From assembly GCF_052161615.1 (NCBI RefSeq), contig NZ_CP197417.1, positions 1,054,001 through 1,118,000 of the forward strand: a stretch of DNA of 64,000 nt, read 5' to 3'. Position 1 is the stretch's first letter. Every line of letters begins with the position of its first letter. The position numbers and the translations under genes are program-made. Positions 52,933 through 61,912 of the stretch are shown here, one piece after another. The notes below the pieces were generated by a model that did no database searches, had not been told where the DNA came from, and was given only the letters and a program-made list of their open reading frames with translations. Source of the DNA: Aeoliella sp052161615 (GTDB lineage: Bacteria > Planctomycetota > Planctomycetia > Pirellulales > Lacipirellulaceae).

Positions 52933-55296
52933 CTAGTTCCGAGTGATCGTCTCACTCAAGTTCATCAGCACGCGGCACGCGCTGGTCCACGCGGCGACTT
53001 CGATCACTTGTTCGTCGCCCACCGATTTGCTGAGCCCGATGCTGGTGATCTGCTCAGCAGCTGCGGGGTTGGCTTCGTACTCTTGTCGATGTTTCTCGAC
53101 GAGTGCGAGCACGGCGTCCGCTTCGTCGGGCGAGGCGTCGCGGTTGAGCACGTGATGCCACAACCAGTCGATCCGCTCGCGGTCGCTTCCCTTCGATTCG
53201 CCCAGTGCCCGCTGGGCGAGCACGCGGCTCGACTCGACGTACGACGGATCGTTCAAGAGCACAAGTGCCGCGCTCGGGGTGTTCGAAGTGGCCCGCTTCG
53301 CCGTGCACTCCTCACGCGAAGGAGCGTCAAACGCCACCATCGCCGGGTGCAAGAACTGCCGCTGCCAGTGCGTATACACACCCCGGCGATACTGCAGCTC
53401 GTCGGTCGCCGGCTTGTACTCGCGCTCGGGGAAGTTGAGCTGGGCGTAGTAGCCCGTGGGCTGGTAAGGTCGGCCCGACTCGCCACCCACGGCAAGGTTC
53501 AACAGCCCACTCGCGGCTAGCGAGTTGTCTCGGATGTACTCCGCGTCGAGTCGCCAACGACCTTGCCGCGCGACCAGCACGTTCTTCGGATCGAGCTCCA
53601 TCGACTCGTCAGTGGGAATCGAACTCTGGCGGTAGGCGCTCGAAGTCACCAGCAACCGAATCATCCTCTTGGTGTTCCAGCCCGTGCGAACGTATTCGCT
53701 GGCGAGCCAGTCGAGCAACTCGGGGTGGTCGGGGGGCGAGGCCTGCGAGCCGAGGTCAATCAGGCTCTCCGCGATCCCACGGCCATAGAATATCGCCCAC
53801 AGGCGATTGGTCACCGTCCGCGCCACCAGCGGGTTCTTGCCATCGACCAGCCAATTCGCGAGGTCCAGACGCGTCGCACGGCGACCGCCCGTGTCGATCT
53901 GGTCGAGGAAGTGCGGCACCGCGGGCTCCACGATTTCGCCCGTTTCGTCCATCCAGCTTCCGCGATTAAGTACGCGAACCGTGTGCGGCTTCTTGATCGC
54001 TTCGGTCACCATCGCTCGCAAGTACTCGCCCTCAAGCTTGGCGCGCTGCGACTTCAGCTCCGCCAGTTGATTGCGCAGCTTCTCCCAATCTGCTGCAATG
54101 CGGCCATGGAGCTTCTTCTCGAGTGCAGCAATCTGCACGTCGAGTTCCTTCATCTTCGTGTAAGTCGGAATGGTCCACGCCATGATTTCGGGCGGACGCT
54201 CGGTGAACTCGGCGTTACGCGACACCGACTCAAATGACCCATGATGATCCACGTCCGCGAAGAACGCCCCGAGGCTATAGAAATCGCGGAGCGAAATCGG
54301 GTCGAACTTGTGGTCGTGGCACTGGGCACAGCCCGTGCTCGCCGCGAGCCATACTTCGCCCACATTCCGCACGCGATCGGCCAAGTGAATCGCCAAGTAC
54401 TCTTTGTTCTGGGCTCCCCCCTCGTGCGTCGTTTGCAGCAACCGGTTATAGCCGGTCGCGACCTTTTGCCACATTGTGGGATTCTCAACCAAGTCGCCCG
54501 CGAGTTGATCGATGGTGAACTGGTCGAAAGGCAGGTTCTCGTTGAACGCATTGATCACGTAGTCGCGGTAAGGAATCGCGGCGTGCATCTGATCGCCGTG
54601 ATAGCCGACGGTGTTGGCGAATCGAACAAGGTCGAACCACCACTGCGCCATCCGCTCGCCGTAGTGGGGCGATGCCAGCAGCTTGTCGACCAGTCGCTCG
54701 TAAGCATCGGGGCGATTGTCCGCTTCAAACTCCGCCACTTCCGCTGCCGTCGGCGGCAAGCCGGTGAGGTCGAAATACAAACGGCGGGCGAGCGTGCGGC
54801 GGTCGGCTTCGGGGCTCGGTGACACTCCTTCGCGCTGGTAGCGCTCGTACAAGAAACGGTCGATCGGCGTCCGCGACCACTTATCTTCTTTGTCCTTCGC
54901 GGGCTCCACGCGCTCCACCGGCAAGTACGACCATAGCTTCTCGTACTCGGCTCCTTGCTCGACCCACTTCTTCAGCAGCTCGACCTCTTTCTTCGTCAGC
55001 GCGGGCTTTTCTGCCGAGGGAGGCGGCATCATCAGGTCGGGGTCGTCCGTCACGATGCGGGCGATTACCTCGCTGTCGTCGGGGGCTCCGGGGACGATCG
55101 CCCAGTCGGTGGCTCCTTCGAACGTGTCGAGTCGCAGGTCCGCTTCACGGGATCCGCTGTCCGGACCGTGGCAGCTGAAGCAACGATCGGAAAGGATCGG
55201 CCGGATGTCGCGGTTGAACTCGATCTTCTCCTCAGCTGAGGCGGAGGTGGCGAGCAGAACGACGGTGGCGAGGTAGGCGAGGCGGGCGGGCATAAG
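52933..55296 (-). CDS. Second PSCyt1-PSCyt2-PSD1 protein (DUF1549/DUF1553)
   Basis: 787 aa. Signal peptide MPARLAYLATVVLLATSASA, then PSCyt1 with CFSCH and MMPP (DLMMPPPSAEKP), DUF1549 (RRLYFDLTGLPPTAAEVAEF, CAQCHDHKFDPI) and DUF1553 (LVARTVTNRLWAIFYGRG, GRWRLDAEYIRDNSLAASG, TPSAALVLLNDPSYVE). Unlike the gene at 37813 it has no DUF1501 partner nearby. It is a shorter type, without the large beta insert. In-frame ATGs at 55395 and 55407 would lengthen the N-terminus by 33-37 residues; the start chosen gives a clean signal peptide but no clear ribosome site. Confidence 0.87.
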   Translation of the reverse strand, partial: LMPARLAYLATVVLLATSASAEEKIEFNRDIRPILSDRCFSCHGPDSGSREADLRLDTFEGATDWAIVPGAPDDSEVIARIVTDDPDLMMPPPSAEKPALTKKEVELLKKWVEQGAEYEKLWSYLPVERVEPAKDKEDKWSRTPIDRFLYERYQREGVSPSPEADRRTLARRLYFDLTGLPPTAAEVAEFEADNRPDAYERLVDKLLASPHYGERMAQWWFDLVRFANTVGYHGDQMHAAIPYRDYVINAFNENLPFDQFTIDQLAGDLVENPTMWQKVATGYNRLLQTTHEGGAQNKEYLAIHLADRVRNVGEVWLAASTGCAQCHDHKFDPISLRDFYSLGAFFADVDHHGSFESVSRNAEFTERPPEIMAWTIPTYTKMKELDVQIAALEKKLHGRIAADWEKLRNQLAELKSQRAKLEGEYLRAMVTEAIKKPHTVRVLNRGSWMDETGEIVEPAVPHFLDQIDTGGRRATRLDLANWLVDGKNPLVARTVTNRLWAIFYGRGIAESLIDLGSQASPPDHPELLDWLASEYVRTGWNTKRMIRLLVTSSAYRQSSIPTDESMELDPKNVLVARQGRWRLDAEYIRDNSLAASGLLNLAVGGESGRPYQPTGYYAQLNFPEREYKPATDELQYRRGVYTHWQRQFLHPAMVAFDAPSREECTAKRATSNTPSAALVLLNDPSYVESSRVLAQRALGESKGSDRERIDWLWHHVLNRDASPDEADAVLALVEKHRQEYEANPAAAEQITSIGLSKSVGDEQVIEVAAWTSACRVLMNLSETITRN

Positions 55297-55782
55297 GCGA
55301 GGCAGAAGCGGGGCAAGTGCGGCGAGCCAAGCGAGGCGGTTTCGAGCAGAACTCGAACTCCGCGCGGGCGACTCGGTGGAGGGAGAGCAATCCATCTCTA
55401 ACTGCATGGTGGGGCTAAGTGCTTTTCCTAAAAGGCTTTGCGCAAGGCATGCGGCTGTCGTTGTGAGCAGCGGTCCTCTACTTCTTAAGCAAAGGGGCAT
55501 CCTCTCTATATTAGACGTAACTAATCACGGTTTTTTGCGAATTAATCCCGAAATCCCGCCAATTTCGCGTCCTTGGACGTTTTCCGGAGTTGGGAATTGG
55601 ATTCTTAGCAGCGAGCGGAGCCCTCCACTCTTTTGCACAAAGTTCCCAGTTTCCGTCCGACAAGTCGCACGTTGGCGAAAACGCATTCACTGCGACAAAA
55701 CGAATTTTTCCTCCACAGGGAGTTGTGGCGTAAAGTGTTGTGCTTCCATGGTTTATGCCGAGACTTAGCAGCGGTCGCCATG

Positions 55783-55822
55783 GAGTAAAGTCGCAGGGGC
55801 AACCCGCAGGTGCGACATTACT
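55783..55822 (+). repeat. 40-base palindromic repeat, copy B
   Basis: Identical over 40 bases to 19196-19235. Confidence 0.8.
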
Positions 55823-55990
55823 TGCCCACGGGGTGGTACCCGAGTGTCATTCTGACGGGAGTAGTGCTCCCGGGAGAATCTCGCCCCTGTGATAGCTGAA
55901 AGAATGGCGAGCGAGATCCTTCGGTCGCTGGGGCTCCCTCAGGATGACACGGTCGTGTGCCACGAACTGCGGGCTAGGCAGATGGGCTGA

Positions 55991-56110
55991 CGTTTTTATC
56001 TCGTTTTTCAGGTTGTCAAAGAACATACGTCCACTTATTCTGTGGATGTGCACAGTAGAACACACCCAACGCGCAGCTTTCTAGTCGGATTCTCGAAAAA
56101 AGTGAAAAAA
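55991..56110 (+). repeat. Uninterrupted copy of the block split by the IS at 19421
   Basis: Aligns with 19330-19420 and, beyond the IS, with 20264-20290: CTTTCTAGTCGGATTCTCG versus CTTTCTAG-IS-CTAGTCACTTTCTGG. It lies 168 bases after the palindrome here and 94 bases after it in copy A. Confidence 0.7.
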
Positions 56111-56224
56111 GTTGTCTCCCTGATTTCACTCGGAAATTGCAAAACAAGCTGTCGATTCTTCGCCCCTCTGGTCGGCTAACTTGTACCTATCCACTTCCGC
56201 CACGAATCCATCAAGGAGCTTGCC

Positions 56225-56953
56225 ATGAGCACCGTACCCCATCCCCCGATTGTCTCGCGCGACGAGTGGACCGCGGCCCGCAAAACGCTGCTCGCCCGCG
56301 AGAAGGAACTGACCAAGCACTACGACGCCGTGAACGCCGAGCGGCGGCGACTGCCGATGGTGCGGCTTGATAAAGAGTACGAGTTCGATGGACCCGGTGG
56401 CCGCGTGAAGCTCGTCGATCTGTTCGAAGGCCGCCGGCAACTGATCGTCTACCACTTCATGTTCGACCCTGAGTGGGAGGAGGGCTGCTCGGGCTGCACT
56501 GGGCTTGTCAACGCGATCGGCGACCTGTCGATGCTCGGCGACCGCAACACGTCGTTCGCGCTCGTCTCTCGCGCACCGCTCGCGAAGCTCGAGAAATACA
56601 AGAACGAGCAAGGTTGGGCATGGCCCTGGTACTCGTCGTTCGGCAGCGACTTCAACTACGACTTCCACGTGACGCTCGACAACAACATCGTCCAGCTCGA
56701 ATACAACTACCGCGACCGCGCCGAACTCGAAGCGCGCGAAGAAGCGGAACCCTACTTCACCTCCGGCGAATCGCACGGCCTGAGCGTGTTCTTCGAACTC
56801 GACGGCGAGATCTACCACACGTACTCCACCTACGCCCGCGGCTGCGAGAACCTCACGAACTCGTACACGCTGCTGGATAGAACCACGTATGGCCGGCAGG
56901 AGGATTTTGAGGACTCGCCCGAGGGGTGGCCGCAGAGGAAGACTTATGGGTGA
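56225..56953 (+). CDS. DUF899 (thioredoxin-like) family protein
   Basis: 242 aa. Typical DUF899 text: REKELTKHYDAVNAERRRLP, YHFMFDPEWEEGCSGCTGLV, FNYDFHVTL, FFELDGEIYHTYSTYARGCE, and the final PEGWPQRKTYG-type end. The CSGC is the likely redox pair of a thioredoxin fold. AAGGAG stands eight bases before ATG. The substrate is unknown; a disulfide or peroxide-related role is plausible. No operon neighbour. Confidence 0.92.
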   Translation: MSTVPHPPIVSRDEWTAARKTLLAREKELTKHYDAVNAERRRLPMVRLDKEYEFDGPGGRVKLVDLFEGRRQLIVYHFMFDPEWEEGCSGCTGLVNAIGDLSMLGDRNTSFALVSRAPLAKLEKYKNEQGWAWPWYSSFGSDFNYDFHVTLDNNIVQLEYNYRDRAELEAREEAEPYFTSGESHGLSVFFELDGEIYHTYSTYARGCENLTNSYTLLDRTTYGRQEDFEDSPEGWPQRKTYG

Positions 56954-57085
56954 TGCGTGTTGAGTCCGAACACTAAGTGACGGCTGAGTGAGGTGCACGA
57001 ACGAGGTACTTAGCTTATGATGCTATTCATGAGAAGCCTCGTACTTGCAACCGTCGCCCTGCTTGTTTTTTAGTCGCGTTTGCCC

Positions 57086-57631
57086 ATGATCGTGGTGGAT
57101 TCAGTTCTGCACATAGATCGCCTAGAGAAGCGGAGGCTTCGAGCCGCCTACTCGGGTGCGAATTGGGCGGTGGCGATAGGGCTGGCAGTGAGTGTGCTAT
57201 TTGTCGCCCTGTCGGTCGCGACGATAGTCTTCGCAGAGTACTACCCGAATATCTATACGATTGTAGTTAGTGCAGGGGTGTCGGTGGGCTTGATGGCCCT
57301 GTCAGCCACTTACGCCGGCCTGAAGTTGCTGACGACGAGGATGCTCCTCGTGGTGCGTGGTCATCGCGTGCGCTATAGGCACACTTCGCTTTTCAAGCGG
57401 ACTGGTGGTGAGGTGAAAACTAGCCAATGCTCACTCTCAATCGTTGAAGTGGATATAGCTCCGGCGAGCGAACTCTGGCATCGAGTGCTGCTGACAATTG
57501 GCGAGAGGGACGGCATTATCGTCCATCTGTTTTCAACCAGTTCACGCGTAAAGGCCGAGGAAGTTCTGGATGAAATAGCCACCTGCACGGGTATCGAGAC
57601 TGCCGAGAGCGCAGCCTCAAATCTTGACTAA
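57086..57631 (+). CDS. Small membrane protein, unknown function
   Basis: 181 aa. Two hydrophobic segments, about 25-50 (WAVAIGLAVSVLFVALSVAT) and 60-82, are followed by a soluble C-terminal part of alternating strands (LLVVRGHRVRYRHTSLFKRT, VEVDIAPASELWHRVLLTIG), possibly a PH-like domain. The order resembles the gene on the other strand at 57731. TTG 57080 is an alternative start. No family recognised. Confidence 0.6.
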   Translation: MIVVDSVLHIDRLEKRRLRAAYSGANWAVAIGLAVSVLFVALSVATIVFAEYYPNIYTIVVSAGVSVGLMALSATYAGLKLLTTRMLLVVRGHRVRYRHTSLFKRTGGEVKTSQCSLSIVEVDIAPASELWHRVLLTIGERDGIIVHLFSTSSRVKAEEVLDEIATCTGIETAESAASNLD

Positions 57632-57730
57632 TTCCTGATGCACGAGGCTACGTAAGTACGTGGGCTAGCGAGTGGCACGTCAAAAAAGTGGGGATAGACG
57701 TTGCCGCTCGGCCGGCGATCAAATCGTTAG

Positions 57731-58294
57731 TCACTTCGATCCGCGATCATCGATTGAACGATGGAACTCGAAATCCGGTCGAGATGCGAGGGCGGCTAGT
57801 GAGTCGTATGTGGCCGTGAGCGTTTGCCCCGATTCCGATAGCCAAATGGTGACGACTCTAGGTACTTCGGACGAGGCACCGGCGGTCGTGATGGAAAGTC
57901 TGGGAGGAACCCTCAGCAGCCTACGCGGTTTCGCCTCTATCTCCATCGCCGAAACGATTCTCGAAGGAAAGCGTTGCGGGTGACGCCCACGCTGTGCAAG
58001 TATCAATCCTCGACGGCAGAGATAGAGCGTCGCACGATCTCCTCCCAGTCGCCAAGCATCTACCAACCCATGGAGTCCGGCTAGCGCGCCTGAGGCCAAC
58101 GCCATTATTGGCACCCAGAATAGCAAGTAGAGGCCCCAAGGTTGGCCCTGCTGTAACTTCTCGATAGTTGTTGGAATAACGCCAACGCAAAGAAGTACCG
58201 TCATTGTGGCCAATGACGAAAAGGCAAATCGTGCCCCGAGTGTTGGCCACCGAGTGTAGCCATTCAAGCAGAATCGTTGGATGCGAGAGTTCAT
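57731..58294 (-). CDS. Small membrane protein, unknown function
   Basis: 187 aa. Hydrophobic segments near 22-45 and 52-75 (LYLLFWVPIMALASGALAGL) are followed by a soluble, strand-rich part (LYLCRRGLILAQRGRHPQRF, RVVTIWLSESGQTLTATYD). It is convergent with the gene at 57086 and has a similar plan, two membrane helices then a PH-like module; the two may be distant relatives. No known family. Confidence 0.55.
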   Translation of the reverse strand: MNSRIQRFCLNGYTRWPTLGARFAFSSLATMTVLLCVGVIPTTIEKLQQGQPWGLYLLFWVPIMALASGALAGLHGLVDAWRLGGDRATLYLCRRGLILAQRGRHPQRFPSRIVSAMEIEAKPRRLLRVPPRLSITTAGASSEVPRVVTIWLSESGQTLTATYDSLAALASRPDFEFHRSIDDRGSK

Positions 58295-58470
58295 TCGCAG
58301 TTGTTAAGAGTTCAGTTTGCACGCCGCAGACGTTGGAATGTAGAGTAACGAATCGTCGAGGTGCATTGATTGGCAGGACGGTGCACTGCAGGCAGCAGAT
58401 GAGCGGGTGGAGGTACCGTGATGAGCCACTGACGCTCGACGATAGTTCTGTCAATTCTGCCATACTACCT

Positions 58471-58502
58471 CTGCGACTGTAGTATATATACTACAGTCGC
58501 AG
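58471..58502. repeat. Perfect 32-bp palindrome
   Basis: CTGCGACTGTAGTATA followed by its exact reverse complement, without a spacer; the centre is TATATA. Perfect palindromes of this length suit a dimeric regulator or a cruciform. Confidence 0.85.
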
Positions 58503-58512
58503 TTCTTGGATC

Positions 58513-58613
58513 GCTGTCCGGGGTCGGGGACGACCCGGCTCACTGGAGGGCTTCAGCAGGTAGAGCATTTGCCCTCCCCGCGCTTACAGCGCGACCCTCC
58601 CGGAGGGAGGGTG
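58513..58613 (+). repeat. 101-bp direct repeat, copy 1
   Basis: Begins GCTGTCCGGGGTCGGGGACG and ends with CCCTCCCGGAGGGAGGGTG. It recurs at 59552-59652 in the same direction and with the same length; the ends are nearly identical, the middle (about 30 bases) differs. It includes hairpins GGTCGGGGACGACC and CCCTCCCGGAGGGAGGG. Confidence 0.8.
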
Positions 58614-58641
58614 CAGGGCGTCGTGGGGCAACACTTCTGCC

Positions 58642-59073
58642 CTACAAGTTCCCCGCCAGCACGCTCACGTCGACGCCGAAGTACTCCGCTAGGCGGCGGA
58701 TCATCTGACGGCTGAGGGGTTTTTTGCCGGCTAGAACTTCGGAGAGGGACGACTTCGAGATGCCGGTTTCGCGGTGCAGTTCGGCTTGTGTGACACCCTT
58801 GGCGTCGAGCAGGTGGCGGAGCATATCGGCGTCCGAGGCGGGGCCGATCTGCACGTGCTCGTCTTCGTACGACGCGGTCAGATTGCTTAAGGCATCGAGG
58901 TAGGCTTCCTGCCCACGGTCCAACTTGCGAGCAGCAAGCAATCGGTCGATGACCTTCTGCGCCGCCGCCAGATGCGCGTCGGAGACGATGGTCGTGAGTG
59001 GGAACTCGAGGATGCAGTTCAAGTACGAATCGCGGGCCTTGCCTTGGAAGCGGAATGCGTAAGCGACGGGCAT
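58642..59073 (-). CDS. HigA-like antitoxin / XRE regulator, orphan
   Basis: 143 aa. C-terminal XRE helix-turn-helix (about 80-140): AELHRETGISKSSLSEVLAG, RLAEYFGVDVSVLAG. The middle (about 28-75: PLTTIVSDAHLAAAQKVIDR) agrees with HigA antitoxins. The first 25 residues are an extension. No HigB or other toxin gene is adjacent on either side, so it is an orphan or solitary regulator. It is bracketed, with the next gene, by 101-bp direct repeats. Confidence 0.8.
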   Translation of the reverse strand: MPVAYAFRFQGKARDSYLNCILEFPLTTIVSDAHLAAAQKVIDRLLAARKLDRGQEAYLDALSNLTASYEDEHVQIGPASDADMLRHLLDAKGVTQAELHRETGISKSSLSEVLAGKKPLSRQMIRRLAEYFGVDVSVLAGNL

Positions 59074-59148
59074 GATCTAGGTTCCTTTAGCGTGAGAAGT
59101 GAGTGGGGTCGCATGCCCGTAGTCGCATCTTCGGCTGTCATTAGAAAT

Positions 59149-59457
59149 TCATTCCTCCGTCTGCTTCGGCGGCTTTCTCCACTCCAGCAAGAGAAACGGC
59201 AGCGACAGCAGAGTCGCTTCCAAAACGATCACCACTATCGCCGGGATCCACCAGGTGTAGTCGACCTTCATTGGCCAGTGTGCCATCGCGTAATATTGCG
59301 GTCCCAGAAGAGTATCTGCCATCGGATAGCAGCTCTTCATGAATCTCTCAAACGGCGTTCGCGCGATACCCATGCTGAAGCCTACTCCGAGCACCACGAA
59401 GTAGGCAAATAGGTTGGCAACTACCATTAGAATCGAGAAGCTGATGATCCAACGCAT
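59149..59457 (-). CDS. Small two-helix membrane protein
   Basis: 102 aa. Membrane segments near 4-28 (ISFSILMVVANLFAYFVVLG) and 68-92 (WWIPAIVVIVLEATLLSLPF) with a short loop between; charged C-terminal tail (WRKPPKQTEE). Unknown family. It may be co-transcribed with the orphan regulator 75 bases downstream. Confidence 0.6.
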   Translation of the reverse strand: MRWIISFSILMVVANLFAYFVVLGVGFSMGIARTPFERFMKSCYPMADTLLGPQYYAMAHWPMKVDYTWWIPAIVVIVLEATLLSLPFLLLEWRKPPKQTEE

Positions 59458-59551
59458 GCGCTACCCATCTATTCCTAGCCAACAAGAAGTCCGCAACCGC
59501 ACGACCCTGCGTGACGACACTCGTCAGTATACACGAGATGAAAACCTTGTG

Positions 59552-59652
59552 GCTGTCCGGGGTCGGGGACGACCCGGCTCACTGGGAGCTTTAAGAACTT
59601 GGAGCACTTACCCTCCCCACGCTTACAGCGCGACCCTCCCGGAGGGAGGGTG
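59552..59652 (+). repeat. 101-bp direct repeat, copy 2
   Basis: Same ends and length as 58513-58613, same orientation; the PP2C gene ends just beyond it. Confidence 0.8.
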
Positions 59653-59680
59653 AAGTTAGTGGGGGAGAGCGAAGGATAAG

Positions 59681-60445
59681 CTACCTACACACAATGATCG
59701 TCAAATCATCCGCTTTCGATGGCTGGCCGTCCGCGGCTTCGTTCATGCGTTGGCGGGCGAGGACCTGTAGGGCTTGGCAGGCTTTTTGGACGGGGCCTTT
59801 GCGGGCGAGTTCGATGATCTCGGGCAAATGCAAGTTGTCGAACAGGCCGTCGCTGGCGATGAGCACGGTGTCGAGGTCGGAGAGTTGGCGTTCGGATCCG
59901 ATCTCGATGCGGATGTCAGGGGTTCCTACGACGTTCGATACCACGTGGCGGTGTTCGTGGTGGATGGCGTCGGCGGCGTCGATCAGGCCGGCTTCGACGC
60001 CGTAGCCTACCGGCGAGTGGGCGGTGGTTTGCAGTTTGACTTTGCCTCGCTGGCCGAAAGCCAGGATCGCCGAGTCGCCGACGTGGTAGGGGCGGATGGT
60101 GCTGCCGGTGAGTTCGATGACGGCGAGCGTGGTTGCCGCGCCGCGGCCAAGTTCCAACACGTCGCGATTGGCGGCTTCGATGCCGTTGAGGATCGCCGTG
60201 CGTAGTTCGGAGAGCTCGGGGTCGCACTGCTGGACGGCGAGTTTGAGCCGGCGGACCGCGAGTGCTGAGGCTTCTTCGCCGAGGGCTTGGCCGCCGAGTC
60301 CGTCGGCGACGACCAGCACGGCGCTGTTTTCGCCCCAGGGAATGATGGCGGCGGAGTCTTCGTTGGGAGTGTCTTTGCCGGGCGAGCGCTGTGAGAGCAC
60401 GGCGATACGCCTACCGGCAACGGCGTGCACGTCCGGCGACTCCAT
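59681..60445 (-). CDS. PP2C-type Ser/Thr protein phosphatase
   Basis: 254 aa. Metal-binding motifs of the PPM/PP2C family: TPNEDSAA, VADGLGGQALG, VGDS, ASDGLFDN, KADDLTIIV. It removes phosphate from Ser/Thr, most likely from targets of the kinase gene that ends 59 bases upstream on the same strand. GTG 60481 would add 12 residues; ATG 60445 is preferred. Longer readings into the kinase gene are out of frame with it and not real. Confidence 0.92.
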   Translation of the reverse strand: MESPDVHAVAGRRIAVLSQRSPGKDTPNEDSAAIIPWGENSAVLVVADGLGGQALGEEASALAVRRLKLAVQQCDPELSELRTAILNGIEAANRDVLELGRGAATTLAVIELTGSTIRPYHVGDSAILAFGQRGKVKLQTTAHSPVGYGVEAGLIDAADAIHHEHRHVVSNVVGTPDIRIEIGSERQLSDLDTVLIASDGLFDNLHLPEIIELARKGPVQKACQALQVLARQRMNEAADGQPSKADDLTIIVCR

Positions 60446-60504
60446 GTTGGAGGCGGTGTAGAGCTTCGCGCGTTCTAGCACCTTGTCGTCCGGTGCTCCC
60501 GCGA

Positions 60505-61809
60505 CTAGCGGACCGTCTTGAGCGCCTTGGTGCACCATGGGCAGTAACTCCAGTAATCCCCCGCCACGCCCCAGCCACAACGCTGGCAACTGTGTTTCGA
60601 ACCGCTGAGTTGCCAACGGCGTCGCACTTTCGTTTGGCACCAGGGGCAGTAACGCATGAAGGGCATCAGGACCTTGCGCGAGCATTTGAGGTTGCCGCAC
60701 TTGGCCGTGTATCGCTTGTCGGGGTATTGTCGCTCGGATTCGGGTTCGAAGCCAGGACCGTAGCACCAGGGACAGTAAACCCAGTCGAGTTTCATGCCGC
60801 GGTGGCAACGTGGGCAACATTGGGGGAATTTGGTCGTGTCGTTGTGCCGGGGGCGCTTCTTGCCGCACCAGGGGCAACCGTGCATTGCCTCGGACACGGG
60901 GCCCGCGCAGTGGTGGCACTCGTAGTTGGTCTCGAGCTCCGCACCGAACAGCTTCAGGAATTGCTTGCGCTGGACGGCCCGCCAGTCTTTGGCGCGCTTG
61001 GTGGTCGAGCCGGTGCTGGTGGTCTTGCCACCGACCTTGAGCGCCCGGGTGCGGATGGCGTCGTAGGCGGCTTCCATTTGCACGGCGTCGCGGAAACGCT
61101 TGCGGGCGTCGGGCTCCATCGCGCGGCGGAGCAGCGAGATCATGTCGGGGTGCACCTTGGTGCGAAGCCGATCGTACCCAATAGGGGGCCACTCGTACGG
61201 GAACTTTGGCAGCTTGCCGGTGAGCATGCGGTAGAAGGTGATGCCGAGCGAGAAGACATCGGCCCGCGGCGAGACGTGCCCCATCGCTTGCTCGGGGGCG
61301 ACGTACCCTAACGTCCCCGCGCCCGAGCCTTGCAGCGTGTGGAGCGCGACCCGGGCGATGCCAAAGTCCGTGAGGCGAATGCGATCGCCCGGGAACATGA
61401 CGAAATTGTCGGGCTTGATGTCGCAGTGAATGATCCGCTCGCTATGGGCGTAGCTCACGGCGGCGAGCATCTGGTCGGCGTAGTCGAGCGCGAGCTTGGG
61501 GGAGAGCCGCCGCTGTAGCCGGTCGTCGAGACTCTCTTCGCCCAGGGCCGTGATGATGACGAACTTGCCATCGATGTAATCGGCGTACTTGAGCGGCAGG
61601 ATATTGGGGTGATCGAGCCGGGCGACGAGGCGGACTTCCTGGCGGAACTCTTCGAGCGTCTCGGAGTTCAGCAGATGCGCGTAAGGCATCTTGAGGGCCA
61701 CGCGTATGCCCTCGATGGTATCGCGCGCCTGGTACACCACCGCAAAGCCGCCTTCGGCGATCTTGCGCTCGATGATGTACTTACCAAATCGCTGGCGAGC
61801 GCGAAACAT
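60505..61809 (-). CDS. Ser/Thr protein kinase with four C-terminal CPWC zinc ribbons
   Basis: 434 aa. Kinase domain (about 8-260): Gly loop IAEGGFAVVY, Lys40, Asp130 in HCDIKPDN (the Arg of HRD is Cys129), DFG at 148-150. It is a non-RD kinase. No membrane segment is seen. The C-terminal third carries four four-Cys ribbons: C298/C301-C312/C315, C332/C335-C346/C349, C371/C376-C388/C391 and C408/C411-C423/C426; each second pair is CPWC. The ribbons may bind nucleic acid, protein or sense zinc (inference). The PP2C gene follows on the same strand. The start is clear. It lies 104 bases after pgsW. Confidence 0.93.
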   Translation of the reverse strand: MFRARQRFGKYIIERKIAEGGFAVVYQARDTIEGIRVALKMPYAHLLNSETLEEFRQEVRLVARLDHPNILPLKYADYIDGKFVIITALGEESLDDRLQRRLSPKLALDYADQMLAAVSYAHSERIIHCDIKPDNFVMFPGDRIRLTDFGIARVALHTLQGSGAGTLGYVAPEQAMGHVSPRADVFSLGITFYRMLTGKLPKFPYEWPPIGYDRLRTKVHPDMISLLRRAMEPDARKRFRDAVQMEAAYDAIRTRALKVGGKTTSTGSTTKRAKDWRAVQRKQFLKLFGAELETNYECHHCAGPVSEAMHGCPWCGKKRPRHNDTTKFPQCCPRCHRGMKLDWVYCPWCYGPGFEPESERQYPDKRYTAKCGNLKCSRKVLMPFMRYCPWCQTKVRRRWQLSGSKHSCQRCGWGVAGDYWSYCPWCTKALKTVR

Positions 61810-61912
61810 ACGGAGGAGAAGGCGGAAGTTTGAAGGAGGAAGGGGAAATGAAAGTACGCAGGGCCAGCGGGGAGAACCTCCCCCCGTTCCGCCTTTCTAC
61901 TCCCGCCTTCAA

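Larger units (their letters stand above)
55297..56224. other. Repeat-rich gap before the DUF899 gene
   Basis: The stretch from about 55500 has no gene. It contains the 40-base palindrome (55783-55822), a text of CTGAGGGAGCCCCAGCGAC type (minus strand, about 55920-55950) common among intergenic repeats, and the uninterrupted copy of the block hit by the IS elsewhere (55991-56110). Confidence 0.55.
58295..58641. other. Gap with a perfect palindrome and a direct repeat
   Basis: No gene is seen. The 32-bp palindrome (58471-58502) and the first 101-bp direct repeat (58513-58613) occupy its right half. Confidence 0.55.

Noticed and set aside
60446..61192. N-terminal extension of the PP2C frame into the kinase gene (503 aa in total)
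   Set aside because: The extension is a shadow of the kinase gene in another frame; PP2C homology starts near 60445.
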